This document shows positions 52,663 to 64,000 of a DNA stretch of 64,000 bases, piece after piece; the stretch's first letter is position 1, and each line of letters begins with the position of its first letter. Both the position numbers and the translations under genes were made by a program. The DNA is from Pempheris klunzingeri. Lineage: Eukaryota; Chordata; Actinopteri; Acropomatiformes; Pempheridae. The notes below the pieces were generated by a model, which saw only the letters and a list, made by a program, of their open reading frames with translations, searched no databases and was not told the origin of the DNA. Location of the stretch: the NCBI RefSeq assembly GCF_042242105.1, contig NC_092020.1, forward strand, positions 25,010,842 to 25,074,841. Reading direction: 5' to 3'.

Positions 52663-55600
52663 GGGCTGAGCTGTGTGACTGTTACCTGGTGGCAGGTGGA
52701 GCTTGTACAGCAGTTTGAGTTTCTCTGTCATGTCTCCATGATACATCCCACCTGCAGACAAATAAACACGTTTACACTGAGAGGAGACCAGCACAGAGCA
52801 GCAGAGGCCAGCACAGACCAGTATAGACCGACATAGACCGGTACAAACAAGCACAGACTAGCAGAGACTAGCACAGACCAGTATACACCAGTACAGGCCA
52901 GTAAAGACCAGTTCAGACCACCACAACCCTGATACGACACTGAATCTGAATATTTAGACCCCTGAAGAGACTAAAAGTCCGACTTACTGAGTCCGGTGAT
53001 GAATTCTTTGAAGTTGACCAGTCCGTCCTGGTTCTGGTCCAGGAGTCTGAAGAGGCGGGCCGACAGCGTGGGGCTGTGGCCTCCACAGACCCAGGGAGCG
53101 AGTGCCGTGAACAGCTGGGTGAACTGAACCGGGTCGATGCGGTACTGCTCCAGGTACGGCAGGCTGGGGTCGTGGCGCTCGGCGGCAGAGCTGCTGGAGC
53201 CCCAATAACAGCTCGTCATGTGTTTGGACTGAAACACAAGGACAGAAAGGGTTAACGTGTTTCTTCTTCTTCTTCCTCCTCCTCTTCTTCTGCTGCTTCT
53301 TCTTCTGCTTTTTTCTGCTGCTTCTGCTTTTTTTCTGCTTCCTCTTCATCTTCTTCTGCTTCATCTGCTTCTTCTGGTTCTGCTTCTTCTTCTTCTTGAC
53401 ATTATCGCTCTGTTTCACCTCTCGGGCCACACTGGGCTTCCCCAAGCCTCTGACTGGTGGAGCTTGTTGCTTGTTGCCTGTCAGAAGGACCTGCAGACAA
53501 AACTGAGGACCTAAAAACCCGCCAAACTTCTTCTGCAAGTTTCCAATTTTTTTTGGGGGGGGGGGAGACTTTCATTTATTTTAATCTAAAGATGACAAGT
53601 GTGTAAGCTGAGGCTGGACTGTGTCTGTCCTGCATATGTATTTTTTATTCTAGTGGAAAAAGATGATTTTCAGGGCTGAAAATAAAGAAAAGTCTTCAGT
53701 TCTTGCATTGGAAGTATTTTTTCTTTTTTCTGTTCCACCATTTGTGAAACCAAACCCACTCGCTGTATGTCAGGTACCATAAAGTAAAAACTTTTTGATT
53801 GTCGGCCTTTAAAAACATCAGGACATTTAAAAACTCTTTGCTCTGACCTTAAAGAGACAGTACAGCTCCTCCAGCTCCTCGATACTGAAGGCGGACTCCG
53901 TCATCATCGCTCTCACCTGCACACACACACACACACACACACAAACACAGAGCTGTAAACACTGTGTCTACATTAGCGTGTTAGCATTAGCCCGCAGCGT
54001 GCCAACGTCACCCACCACGCTCCTTTTGGCCGTGTCCTCCAGCGACTGGATGACCTTTAACCTCTGCTTGAACCTCATCTGCTCGATGACATCAGAGCGC
54101 AAACTGCCGAACTTCTGCTCAGAGAAGAAGAAAACTGAGATTACCTTAAAAACCAATAATTATTCCAGGAATTAGACTGACACACTATGGCAGAAATAAT
54201 TAGACTGAAGCTCTGGAAAATAAATTGAAATACTGCATTTCCAGGAATTAGACTGTGACACTGCAGCTACAGGAAATACACCGCAGCACCAGGACTCAGA
54301 CTGAGACTCTGCTACACCAGGAATTACACTGGGAAATCTGAGATTACCATAAAAACCAGTAACTATTCCAGTAATTAGACGGACACACTATGGCAGAAGG
54401 AATTAGACTGAAGCTCTAGAAAATAAATTGAAATACTGCATTTCCAGGAATTAGACTAAGACAGCGCAGCTCCAGGAATTAGACTGAAACGACGACATGT
54501 CCACTGAGGCAGTCTGACCTCGTACGACGACTTGATGAGGTCGAAGATGTCGATCTCAGGTGGAGGTTCGTCGCCGCTCGTCAGCAGGGCGTGCAGGTGA
54601 GGGATGGGCGGAGCCACCGTCTGTTTATTCACAACATTGTCCAGGTACCTGCACGCACACAGAACCTCGTTAGTGACGAATAAAACGGAAACGGTTTCCA
54701 GGTGACGAATCCCGTGAGACAGGAAGCACAACGCCCACCTGCCCAGGATGGTCATGGCTTCGCCCTCGTCGCTGCAGGACAGCAGGGCGTCCATGTTGTC
54801 GTGGAGCACAGCCAGCGCCACCTGCAGACAGAAACAGGAAGTAGTTTGGTCAGAGGTGAAGACTGTGCCGTCTGATGCGGACACACCTGGACAGGTAAAC
54901 AGGCGGGAAGGTAGGTGTGGTGACTCTGACCTACATCATGGCCTTAACGCCCTCGTAGAAGAAGCAGTCGACCAACTGTTAAACAGTTAACAGTTGCTCG
55001 GTAAACAGCTGATAACCAGTCGGTAGGCAGTCCATCAGTAAGCAGTTGGTAAACAGCCGGTAAACTGTTAGTAGACAGCTTGTACACTGTCAGTAAAGAG
55101 TCAGTAAACAGTCAGTAAGGTACGGTGACTCTGACCTGGACGATGACCTTGATGGCCTTGTAAAAGAAGCAGGACAACAGTCAGCAAACAGTCAGTAAAC
55201 TATCAATAATAATCAATAATCAGTTGGTAAAATCGAGAGTAAACAGTTTGTTAACAATCAGTCGACAGTAAATAAACAACTGGTTAACTGGTCAGTCAGT
55301 AAACAGTCAGCAAGATGCAGTGAATCTGACCTGGAAAATTACCTTCATGTAAAGAAACAGTCAACCAATAGGACGACAGTCAGTAAACAGGTGATTAATA
55401 TGTGGGTAACAGTTCATCAGTAAACAGTCAGTAAACGGTCAGTAAACGGTCAGTAAACAGGCTGTAAACAGGCGGTAAGGTGCGGTGACCCTGACCTGGA
55501 CGATGACCTTGATGCCCTCGAAGAAGAAGCAGTCGGCCAATGGGTCAACAGTCAGTAAACAGTCAGTAAACAGGCGCTAAACAGGCGGTAAGGTGCGGTG

Positions 55601-58600
55601 ACCCTGACCTGGAAGATGACCTTGATGCCCTCGTAGAAGAAGCAGTCGACCAGCAGGACGGCGCTGTCGAAGGGCATCACGGACAGGAAGAGCGTGAGGA
55701 ACCAGGACAGGCTGATGGTGGAGATGACGCCCAGGTCCTGCATGTGTTCGTACAGGAGGGGCAGGAAGGCTCTGGTCAGCTCCTCAAACACCCCCTGATC
55801 CACCAGAGCACCTGCAGGACAGAAGCCACGTCACACCGGGACAGACCGACACCTGAGGCCACACCTGGAGACCACTGATACGTCAGAGGTGGTGGAGGTC
55901 AGAGGTGAAGGCTGTGCTGTCTGACACACCTGGACAGACAGGTACAACTACAGTAACAGTCGGTAAACCGTCAGTAAACAGTCGATTAACAGTCGGTTAA
56001 CAGCTGATAAGGTGCGGTGACTCTGACCTGGAAGATGACTTTGGTGTCCCTTGTAAAAGAAGCAGTCAACCAATAAGGCAACAGTCGGTAACACGTCACT
56101 AAACAATTGGTTAATATTTGGTTAACAGTACATCAGTAAACAGGCAGAAAACAGTCAGTAAGGTGTAGTGAGTCTGACCTGGAAGACGACCTCAGTGTAC
56201 CTTATAAAAGAAGCAGTTGACCAATAGGACGACAGTCAGCAAACAGTCAGTAAACAGCTGGTAAATATTCGCTTAAAAGTCCATCAGTTAACAATCGGTA
56301 AACAGTCAGTAAAGTGTCATGAGTCTGACCTGGAAGACGACCTTAATGTCGACCAATAGGATGACAGTCATTAAACAGTTAGTAAACCATCAGTAAACAG
56401 TCGGTAAACATTCGATAAACCGTTGCTTAACAGTCGGTAAACCATCAGTACATAGTCAGTAAACAGTCTGTAAACAGAGGACAGGGTGGTTAATGACTGC
56501 AGGTACCTGAAGGCCTCCTGACTCAGCCTGAACACCTGAACTCATCACTGACCTACGACCCTGGTGTTGTAGTAGTCGGGCAGCATCCGCTCGCACAGCG
56601 CCACCAGCAGCCAGAAGGCCTCCTCCTCCGGACAGTAGAGCAGCAGGACGGAGGTGACGATGTTCATGGCCTGGAGGGGAAACACGACACCGTACAGTCA
56701 GTAAGTCCACTTTTATTGATACTTTATTATAATGTGAAGACTTTTTATAGGACAATTTATTGTTTTTTTAATGTCACTGAGAATCAGTTCAGTACAGAAT
56801 ATATAAGCACACTGAAATCAAGTCAAATGTATTTTATATAAATAATATTTATATTTTTATCTAGTAAAATAGTTTTGTTTTACTTATTTATCTGTTTGAC
56901 GTTTTAAATCAATTTGAATAAAGTAACCACGGCAACAGGGACCCAGCCAAAGCCTCTGAACAACGATAACAAGCTAACATCTTGTTTCCAACAGCGGGTG
57001 TCCTCCTTCAGGTCCTCATCCTCTGAACACCACAGGATGGAGACTGTGACACACAAGCTGCAGGAAGTAGACTGATCCCCACTGAGACTTTCATTATTTA
57101 TCATCATTTATTAACTGTTTACACATTAATGATCTCAGATTCAGCCGACAGCAACATGGACGTTCATTTGTTAATTTGTTCGTTAAAATATTGATTGACG
57201 TGGTTTGCTAGCTGGGCTGGTCCGTCGAATTTTATTCGCTGTTTGTCAACCTGTGTGCAGAGTTATTGACTTGAATCTTGCTAGCATGCTAGCATAACGT
57301 TAGCTTTCTAGCTAACATCCGTACCATGAACTGAGCGGACTACAAATATCTCCTGTTGCCAAGTCGTACCCGTGGTTCATCCTATTTACTGGAGCGGTGA
57401 AAGACGTTTCCATTGCATTAGAACCTTATGGGATGGTGGTGACGGTTTCAGGTATTAGCCACAATCGGAGGCCGTTAATTCCTGATAACGGACACCTTGT
57501 TGGGTATTATTATGGGTATTGGGTTTGTATTCACCTGACAGTATCCAATGCCCGGGTTGCGGTGGGCGTAGGCGGTAAGGACGCGGCGCAGCGCGGCGAT
57601 GCCCGTCTCGTTCTGGAAGGCTCGGTGCTCGGGCATCGAACGGTGAAGGTCGCGCTCGATCTCCTCGGTGGCCAACGAGCAAAGGCCCATGGCCTGCTCC
57701 ACCAGGTCGCCGTAGTAACCAGGGTGCGTCGCCATCTCGTTCTGCGCTCCTGGATGGACAGAGGGACGGGTGATCACACGGATGTTCGGTTTACCTGCTG
57801 TATGAATGAATGAGGCTACCGGAGAGCAGCAGGGAGGAACACTGACCAGAGAACAGCAGCCACAGCTCCCCTCTCAGGCGCTCTGGGATCCCGTTGAGGA
57901 CGAGTTCTCTGGTTCTGGAGGTCCGGTACATGCACACACCCCGACCGAACTCTGAGAAATGGATGTTCCACGCCTCCTCCTTCATCTTCTCCTTCATCTG
58001 CAGGAGGGAGGGGGTGAGGCGAGACATTCCTCTTACACAACAACATATCCGTTTGGGTCAACAGCTTGTTAAATCTTCGGCTCTTTTCCCGACCAGCTTC
58101 AACAAAAGGTTCAACTACTTTACGTGGTTTGTTCATGTGATCGGTGGATGTTACACAGCAACAGACAGATGGTTCATCCAGTCACCTGCCAAGTAATTTA
58201 TGAATGTGTCTGTCCCTTTCCAAACAGTGTCTACAGAACACTTCCCTCATGGCTGTGTGTAAAAAACCTCATACTCCCCAGTATCTAATGGCGTTTTTCC
58301 ATTACACAGTTTTAGCTCGACTCGCTTCGACTCGCTTCGACTCAGTTTCGTCCGTTTTCCATTACAATTGCGTACCAGCTCAACGTGGGTGGGGTAGTCA
58401 TAGCAAGGCGGGCCGAAACTCCAGTGACGTAATTTGTATGCGGCACAAACACAAACACAACTAAGGACACGTTTGGTTTGTGTGAAGCCGTTTACCTCGT
58501 TCACAGAAATAATAAAAACGCACGGTCTCTGTTTCCAGGGTTTTAAAAATGGCGGGTTTGATTCTTGTGAACGAGTCGCTCTCAGGACTCATCCAGTGAT

Positions 58601-61515
58601 GTCACTCCCTGGCCAATCAGTGGCCTGCAGTCTGTTGACGTCACATTTTCGGCTCGACTCAGATCGCTTGGAACCCCGGCCGACTAGGTACTAAAAAAAG
58701 CACCTAGTACCAGATACTATCACCTAGTGGAAAACCAAAAAGACCGAGTCGAGTCGAGTCGAGTAGAGCCGAGTAGGTGCTAGTGGAAAAGCACCATAGC
58801 AGTACTTCATGGTATATAATGGCACTCCTCTGTTTCTAACAGGACTCTGTTATCTAAAGGTACTCCTCAGTATCAAACAAACCCTAGTATTTAAGGGTAC
58901 TCTGTGGTATCAGTACTCCTCTGTATTGAACAATGCCAGTACGCGTCTGTAATGGTAGCGGTTCAGCTCTGTATGTAACAGTACTGGTAACTGGTGTCAG
59001 TGGTGGTCCTTATCAGACCCAGCTGTGTTGTGGTATGGACTTCATCTCGTGGCAGTGGGTCCCAAATCCACTGGAGTGTTTCAATAATATCTAAGAGTAT
59101 TTGTACTCCATGAGCAGTATTGGTACTCCGCAGTATCTAACAGTGCTGATCCAACTTGTAGCTAAAAGTGTTGGGACTTGAACTCACAGCCTTGGGCCCC
59201 AGGTCCTCCGGAGCGTCTCGGTGGTAGAGCTGCAGCAGGCCCTGGCTGGCTGTGGGCAGACCGGGGTGGTAATGACGCCCCCTGTGGACGGACTCAGACC
59301 CTGCAGACGAGGGCGAGGGGGCACCGGAGGACGCCTGGGGGCACAAAAACACACATCACAACAATAAAACTGAGAGTACGTCGATGTGAGGGTTCTACTT
59401 CCTGTCTGCTAACGCCACATGATCAGAACCTCAACCTGAGTGACGCACCGAGTGACCAATCAGAGACAGCGGACTGGTGTCGCCCCACGAGCTGTCGGGC
59501 GTTCGCTGCAGGAAGTCGGAGATGCGCTGGACCAGGAAGTCTCTGTCTTTGAGGTTGGCAAACAGGAAGTTCATCTTGTTCTTGGTGCTGATGGAGACGG
59601 GACACGGCAGGACGCTGCTGCTGTCTGCCTTTTCCACAATCGACACCTGAGGAGCAGAGGATGATGGGTAAAAAACTGTAGAATGAGTGACCTCGGTAAT
59701 TTATGCGACCAAAATTTCCCATGCATAAATGCAGAGAATATGAGTATATTATTATATCTCTAATATCCAACCTGTCATAATCTTTAAGGGCAATTATTCA
59801 TTGGATTCAGTGTTTAACTTTCCTCCAGCTGCAACCAGATGTTTCCAAACGGTCGTCTTTACAACGACGGCAGCTTTAATTCAAATTTTAGTCAGTGGAG
59901 TGTTCGTAAACCGACCTGGGTTCACCGACAGCCAGTTTACCTCTCTGAGGGGGATGATGAGCTGGCACAGGTCTTCTTCTCTGCTGTTGAAACAGATGTA
60001 GTTGTTGGAGATGAACAGCTGTCCGACCACGTGCATCTTGGCGAACGGCGTCCACAGCGTGCAGTCCGTGTGTCCGTCCAGACGCTCGTCCTGTGTCAGC
60101 CGGAACATCGTGCGGTACCGCTCGTTCTTCGCCCGTGCATCCAAATCCCTGCAGCGATGACACAGACATGAACAGCTGATTGGGTCAAAGGCCAACGACA
60201 GATGACACATATCTACATTTCGTCATGCATTTATTCATATCAGGAAACTGCACTCTGTTTTGTACATGCAGTCTGTCAGTCTGATCAGATGACTCCGTCA
60301 GCTTGATATTTGGTTCGTAGTTAATGAACAGAGTGAGACCTCTTGAGCGCAGAGACGTTCTTCAGTGTCTTGCAGGGTTTCGGCAGCGAGCGGTCGGCGG
60401 CAAACGCCTCGTTGTCAAGTATCTGCCGCATGGCAATGTTGGCGAGCTGCTCCATCAGCTTGAAGGTGTCGTTTATGTTAAGGAACATGGAGAAGAAATG
60501 TTCGGTGTGCCGCGTGCTGACACGGACGCTCTCCGGAAACACCAGGGTGGCGTTCTTCTCCAGCTGGGTCACCTCCGTCCACTGTACCACCAGGGTCACT
60601 GAGGGCAGTGAACAGTGAAGAGATCACAGTCGTAAAAGTATTTGAGCATTAAAATATAATCGTGAAAGAATGGCACACTGTGATTGGGTCGCCTCGGTCC
60701 GAATGGTTTTTAAGAATAACTTCTCACTAAAACCATCTAAAGACTTTATTAGCACCTTCAGGTAACAATAGAAGGACCTTCTGGTAGATATTTGTTCTTA
60801 AAGATGGCAGATTCTTTTATTTTAAAACATAAATATGACACAGCACTGACTGTATGAATGCCATAATTAAACTCTGTGATTGGCTGGTCGTACCCTCTTT
60901 GCCCAGCAGGAAGGAGTAGAAGCACAGGTGATTGACGGACAGGTAAAGCCAGCCCTGCCGCGGCACTCTGCCCTTCCAATAGCTGCAGGAGTAATAGTTC
61001 ACCAACTTCTCCTCCTCGGGCATCCCAAACAGCCTCCTCATCTTCAGCTCCGCCTCCCGAAACTTCCCACAATCCTCCTCCTGCTCCTCCCCCTGCTTCA
61101 GTCGGTTCTCCTCGGCGATGATGCCCTGCAGGAAGTGACATCATCAATGACATGATCGCGCACAAGAAAAGAGAAACGGTCGGTAAACAGGAAGTGACGT
61201 ACAGAGATCTTTCCTTTGACGAAGGTGGTGACGTCTTCATCGTTGTCAAAGATGGAGATGGTCTGCAGCAGGTTGGACTCCAGCCAATCCCAGTGCTCCG
61301 TGATCTCCTTCCTGGACGAGCCTGCAAGACACAGCTGAGGGTCAGCAAACATTACCTGGACAAACATTCAGCCAATCCCAGCGCTCCCAGTCCAGCTGCC
61401 TCACCGCAGGCGATGTTCCAGTAGATCTGAGAGTCGGCGGTCTGCAACAGGATCCTGTACGGAGCCACTCTGGCACTGGAGTCCAGAACCACATCCAGAG
61501 TCCCAACCAGGAGAC
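49203..61515 (-). CDS. tbc1d9b: TBC1 domain family member 9B (GRAM-GRAM-TBC-EF-hand), 5' end outside window
   Basis: Predicted Rab-GAP. Twenty-one exons, high to low: 61405-61515, 61203-61321, 60894-61125, 60340-60598, 59941-60148, 59449-59646, 59188-59334, 57847-57997, 57535-57749, 56553-56670, 55609-55811, 54739-54821, 54519-54648, 54016-54114, 53848-53916, 52988-53228, 52686-52751, 51751-51819, 50927-50971, 50577-50674 and 49203-49826. About 1160 residues are visible. GRAM 1 ([20 protein letters not shown]), GRAM 2 ([20 protein letters not shown]), TBC with catalytic IERDLHRS (Arg finger) and GYCQ (Gln finger), EF-hand [14 protein letters not shown], and C-tail [23 protein letters not shown]1D9 versus 9B is decided by linkage to sqstm1-mrnip. 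The N-terminal exon(s) must lie beyond 64000. Confidence 0.94.
49840..50525. repeat. (GAGA)n with interspersed 'cgggtcagtactgagagaga'
   Basis: About 690 bp in the last tbc1d9b intron: GA runs of variable length alternate with 'caggtcagtactgaga', giving units of 25-60 bp. Confidence 0.95.
50690..50780. repeat. Short tandem repeat of 'gtcagagggg'
   Basis: About nine copies of a 9-11-bp unit directly upstream (in gene sense) of the exon 50577-50674, starting within 20 bp of its acceptor. Confidence 0.9.
51820..52685 (-). other. tbc1d9b intron with (CA)n
   Basis: No exon seen. Contains a (CA)n microsatellite at about 52624-52660 and a duplicated 'ttggttaggtttaggcacca' word near 52305-52345. Confidence 0.6.
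54822..56420 (-). repeat. Array of degenerate copies of the 3' end of a tbc1d9b exon plus its donor
   Basis: The real exon end (55609-55655, encoding [14 protein letters not shown]) and its donor are repeated at about 54913-54976, 55118-55178, 55313-55375 (weak), 55478-55550, 56010-56080, 56160-56235 and 56310-56365 (shortened). Each is followed by runs of 'cagtcagtaaacagt'. The copies lie in the introns on both sides of the real exon. Most keep the GT donor, and some keep an open frame. See findings. Confidence 0.88.
56671..57534 (-). other. tbc1d9b intron
   Basis: AT-rich left half, unique right half. No exon supported. Confidence 0.5.
57998..59187 (-). other. tbc1d9b intron containing a hAT-like element
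   Basis: No exon seen. Holds the terminal-inverted-repeat element at 58288-58797. The remainder has loose 'cagtatctaacagtactcct' words (about 58795-59150). Confidence 0.55.
58288..58797. mobile_element. Non-autonomous terminal-inverted-repeat element (hAT-like)
   Basis: Left end 'atggcgtttttccattacac' then 'agctcgactcgcttcgac'. Right end is the inverse, 'gccgagtaggtgctagtgga' then 'aaagcaccat'. Subterminal repeats of 'cgactcg' / 'cgagt' flank both sides. About 510 bp with no coding capacity. Clean 8-bp target duplications were not found, so superfamily assignment is tentative. Confidence 0.65.
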
Positions 61516-62439
61516 CTGCACGCAGGGAGACAGGTAGACATGAAGACAGGTAAACCAGAAGACTTGAGCACAGGCAGGTAGATGGGTATGTGAGTTAGCT
61601 GTGGGTTGCAACTTTTTTAGCCAATATTTTGTCAAATTAGCCTTTAAAAGTTTGACGAATTAGCCGTTAGCAGCTCCCGTCTGCAGTAGAATCATGGATG
61701 TACAGACAACAGTCACTGGATTTCTGTGATACTGAAGAAAACTTAAAAATGTGATGTTTTTCAAGCAAGTTCTGAAGTGTGTTCTTTCCTGTGATTTCTA
61801 AGCTGGTTTATGGACGTTTATTCTGGACGGGCGTCAGAGAAAGTGATATCCTCTGGTAGTGTAAGTCACACTGAATTACTCGATACATATTTGACGTCTG
61901 TGAGTTCAGATTTCACTCAGTTACGACTGAGGACTGAGGCTTTTAAAGTACCTTAATGACCTGCAGGACCTGGTGGTTAGTCCAGTTCAGAAAACATGAT
62001 CCCCTGTCAGGTTAATGTTTAATGTTCCTGAGTCAGCTAAACACATAAGCATTAAAACTCAAACAGATCAGTTGATGGGTCAGAGCCGACTTCCTGTCAG
62101 CTGACTGCTGATGACATCACCGCCTCAAACTTGACAAACAGTCTGTGTTTTTCCGAGCAGTGAACTGAGGTTTTGCTCATGACTCAGGTTCAAGATCTGC
62201 AGATTAACGACAGCACCTACATGTGATTATAAAACGTGTTCAATAAGCACCAAGTTATAAACCCTGGAGGTGCACGGTCACATGTCACATGACCTCAGAT
62301 CAGCAGTGTCCACTTCCTCTCTTAGTGTGCATCCCGTCTTGTGTACAGTCAAGAGCTGCAACTAACTGAACGACCCAAAGAGATTCAGTTTACGCAGGTA
62401 AATAGAAACAAAATGTCTGATACCAAAATCCAAATCAAC

Positions 62440-62585
62440 CAATCAATCAATCTTTATCTATAGAGCGCCAATTCACAACAGCATTATCTCAAGATGCTTT
62501 ACATAAAGAGCAGGTCTAGACCAAACTCAACGATTCAGGAATTCAAAATTAAGGATTCAAGAATTCCCACATGAGCAAGCATCAG
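62440..62585. repeat. Fish short interspersed repeat ('tatagagcgccaattcacaa')
   Basis: Modules 'ctttatctatagagcgcca', 'atctcaagatgctttacata', 'gagcaggtctagaccaaact' and 'ttcccacatgagcaagca' in order. This combination is a familiar dispersed repeat in teleost genomes. Assignment from memory, not a search. Confidence 0.6.
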
Positions 62586-63299
62586 ATGTTATATTACAAA
62601 TAGCTGCAGATACATTTAATGTCAGCTGAATAACCGACTAATTGATTAACCAGGTTAAAATTGTGTTTCCACATTGACAACATGGAAATATTTTATGTTT
62701 TTAAATGATTTTAAGGTCGAAACCACATCAGACTTCAACATGCTCAGAAACAACAACCTTCAGGTCAGTGGGTCGTTGCGACGTATTTTAGGCCCAAATT
62801 AAGAGTTTTCTGTCGGGCGCAGGTGGCTGTCTTGTAACCTGGGTCGTCATGGTAACAGATGCTGCACACAGTCGAACAAAACCGTGCGAACGAACGTAGT
62901 TTCCAGCGTGTTCAGAAATGAATGAAGGTCAATGTAAGACTGGAAGAGGAAGACGCGCTTGCGACATGATTCATCGGGAAGAAACAACACTGCAGCTAAT
63001 CAATATCTTCATTGTTGATTTATCTGTTGATTAGTCTGAGACACTGACAACAAATAACAGATTATTAGGATTCTCGATCATTTACCTTCCTTTTATCGGC
63101 TGATCATTTAACGACTTCAGAGCTGCCGTTAACAGACGTTTTCATTCTGGATTAATCTGATCATTTTCTCAATCAATCAATTAATTGGTTAGTCGATAAA
63201 AACATCAGGAAACTGTAGACAATGAGCTACTGACTGATGCAGATTCAGTGTAAACACTCTGCTGTGATACACAAACCGCCTGGAAACTGGATCCTGACA

Positions 63300-64000
63300 G
63301 ACCTGGACCGTACTGGACTGGAGTGGACTGGAGTGGACTGTCCTGGACTGTTGTGGACTATAGTGGACTGTAGTGGACCATAGTGGACTGTAGAGGACTA
63401 TAGTGAACTATAGTGGACTATAGTGGACTGAATCATATAGACCCAGACTGTAGTGGACACTAGTGGACTGATGTGGACTATAACTCATAGACTGAGGCTA
63501 ATGTGGACTTTAGTGGACTAAAACACATCAAATCAAACTGCAGTGGACTTAAGTGGACTGATGTGAACTATACTGGACTTCAACATAAACACTTGGACTG
63601 TAAAGGACTGTAGTGGACTATAGTGGACTGCAGTGGACTATAGTGGATTTAACATAAAGACTTGGACCGTAGTGGATTACAGTGGACTTTAACATAAAGA
63701 CTGGACCATAGTGGACTGATGTGGGCTAGAGTGGACTATAGTGGACTTCAATATAAAGACGTGGACCGTAGTGGACTGATGTGGGCTGTAGTGGACTAAA
63801 GTGGACTTTAATATAAAGTCTGAACTACAGTGGACTATAGTGGACTTCAATATAAAGACGTGGACCGTAGTGGACTGATGTGGGCTAGAGTGGACTATAG
63901 TGGACTTCAATATAAAGACGTGGACCGTAGTGGACTGATGTGGACTACAGTGGACCATAGTGGACTTTAATATAAAGTCTGGACTACAGTGGACTATAAC
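63300..64000. repeat. 'tagtggactg' minisatellite with higher-order units
   Basis: Ten-bp words ('gtggactata', 'gtggactgta') fill 700 bp and run off the right edge. From about 63620 on, they are organised into longer units, each with 'ataaagacgtggaccgtag' or a variant (for example 63755, 63850, 63910). Spurious Ser/Thr/His-rich frames arise here. Confidence 0.95.

Larger units (their letters stand above)
61516..64000 (-). other. 5' intron of tbc1d9b (exon 1 not found)
   Basis: The most upstream exon found begins in phase 1, so more coding sequence precedes it. No stretch here reads as the expected TBC1D9-family N-terminus. The gene must continue off the right edge. Confidence 0.6.

Noticed and set aside
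55118-55550. Calling the open exon-end copies genuine alternative tbc1d9b exons
   Set aside because: They lack the 160 upstream coding bases of the exon and no in-phase acceptor was evident. Described as a repeat array instead.
57397-57813. Plus-strand frames opposite the TBC-domain exons
   Set aside because: Shadows of GC-rich conserved coding exons on the minus strand.
63689-63958. Ser/Thr/His-rich frame at the right edge
   Set aside because: Tandem repeat by-product.

Overview
This is vertebrate nuclear DNA, almost certainly from a ray-finned (teleost) fish. Every gene is split by GT-AG introns, UTR/intergenic DNA is AT-rich with many micro- and minisatellites, and the encoded proteins match vertebrate families. 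Fish-type interspersed repeats are present: fold-back elements, a hAT-like terminal-inverted-repeat element and a 'gagcaggtctagacc' short repeat. No bacterial or viral gene system is visible. Exon models were built by eye from splice sites, reading phase and family conservation. All are phase-consistent end to end.

Layout, left to right. (1) 3' end of polr2b (+, 123-1377), convergent with igfbp7 (-, 3880-11556), a pair also adjacent on human chromosome 4q12. (2) cox18 (-, 12935-19226, with a probable non-coding first exon near 20.6-20.77 kb), divergent from a selenoprotein T gene (+, 21781-23977) that has an in-frame UGA and a SECIS element. (3) An unrecognised nine-exon gene (-, 25592-31283), divergent from rnf4 (+, 33701-35246). 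(4) sqstm1/p62 (+, 37637-41604), convergent with mrnip (-, 42706-46485). (5) tbc1d9b (-, 49203-61515), lacking only its N-terminal exon(s), which lie beyond the right edge. sqstm1-mrnip-tbc1d9b corresponds to human 5q35.3.

The proteins do not form one pathway: transcription (polr2b), secreted growth-factor binding (igfbp7), mitochondrial membrane-protein insertion (cox18), ER redox (selenot), SUMO-targeted ubiquitination (rnf4), selective autophagy (sqstm1), DNA repair (mrnip) and Rab-GAP/lipid binding (tbc1d9b).

The most unusual signal is at the repeat level. Several tandem arrays are built from, or sit directly against, exon edges. The 3' end of one tbc1d9b exon plus its splice donor is repeated at least seven more times on both sides of the real exon. 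A 30-bp array abuts and resembles the igfbp7 exon-1 donor. The coding end of the last rnf4 exon is tandemly copied past its stop codon. A ~23-bp array abuts the tbc1d9b stop codon. A palindromic interspersed repeat recurs at least seven times.
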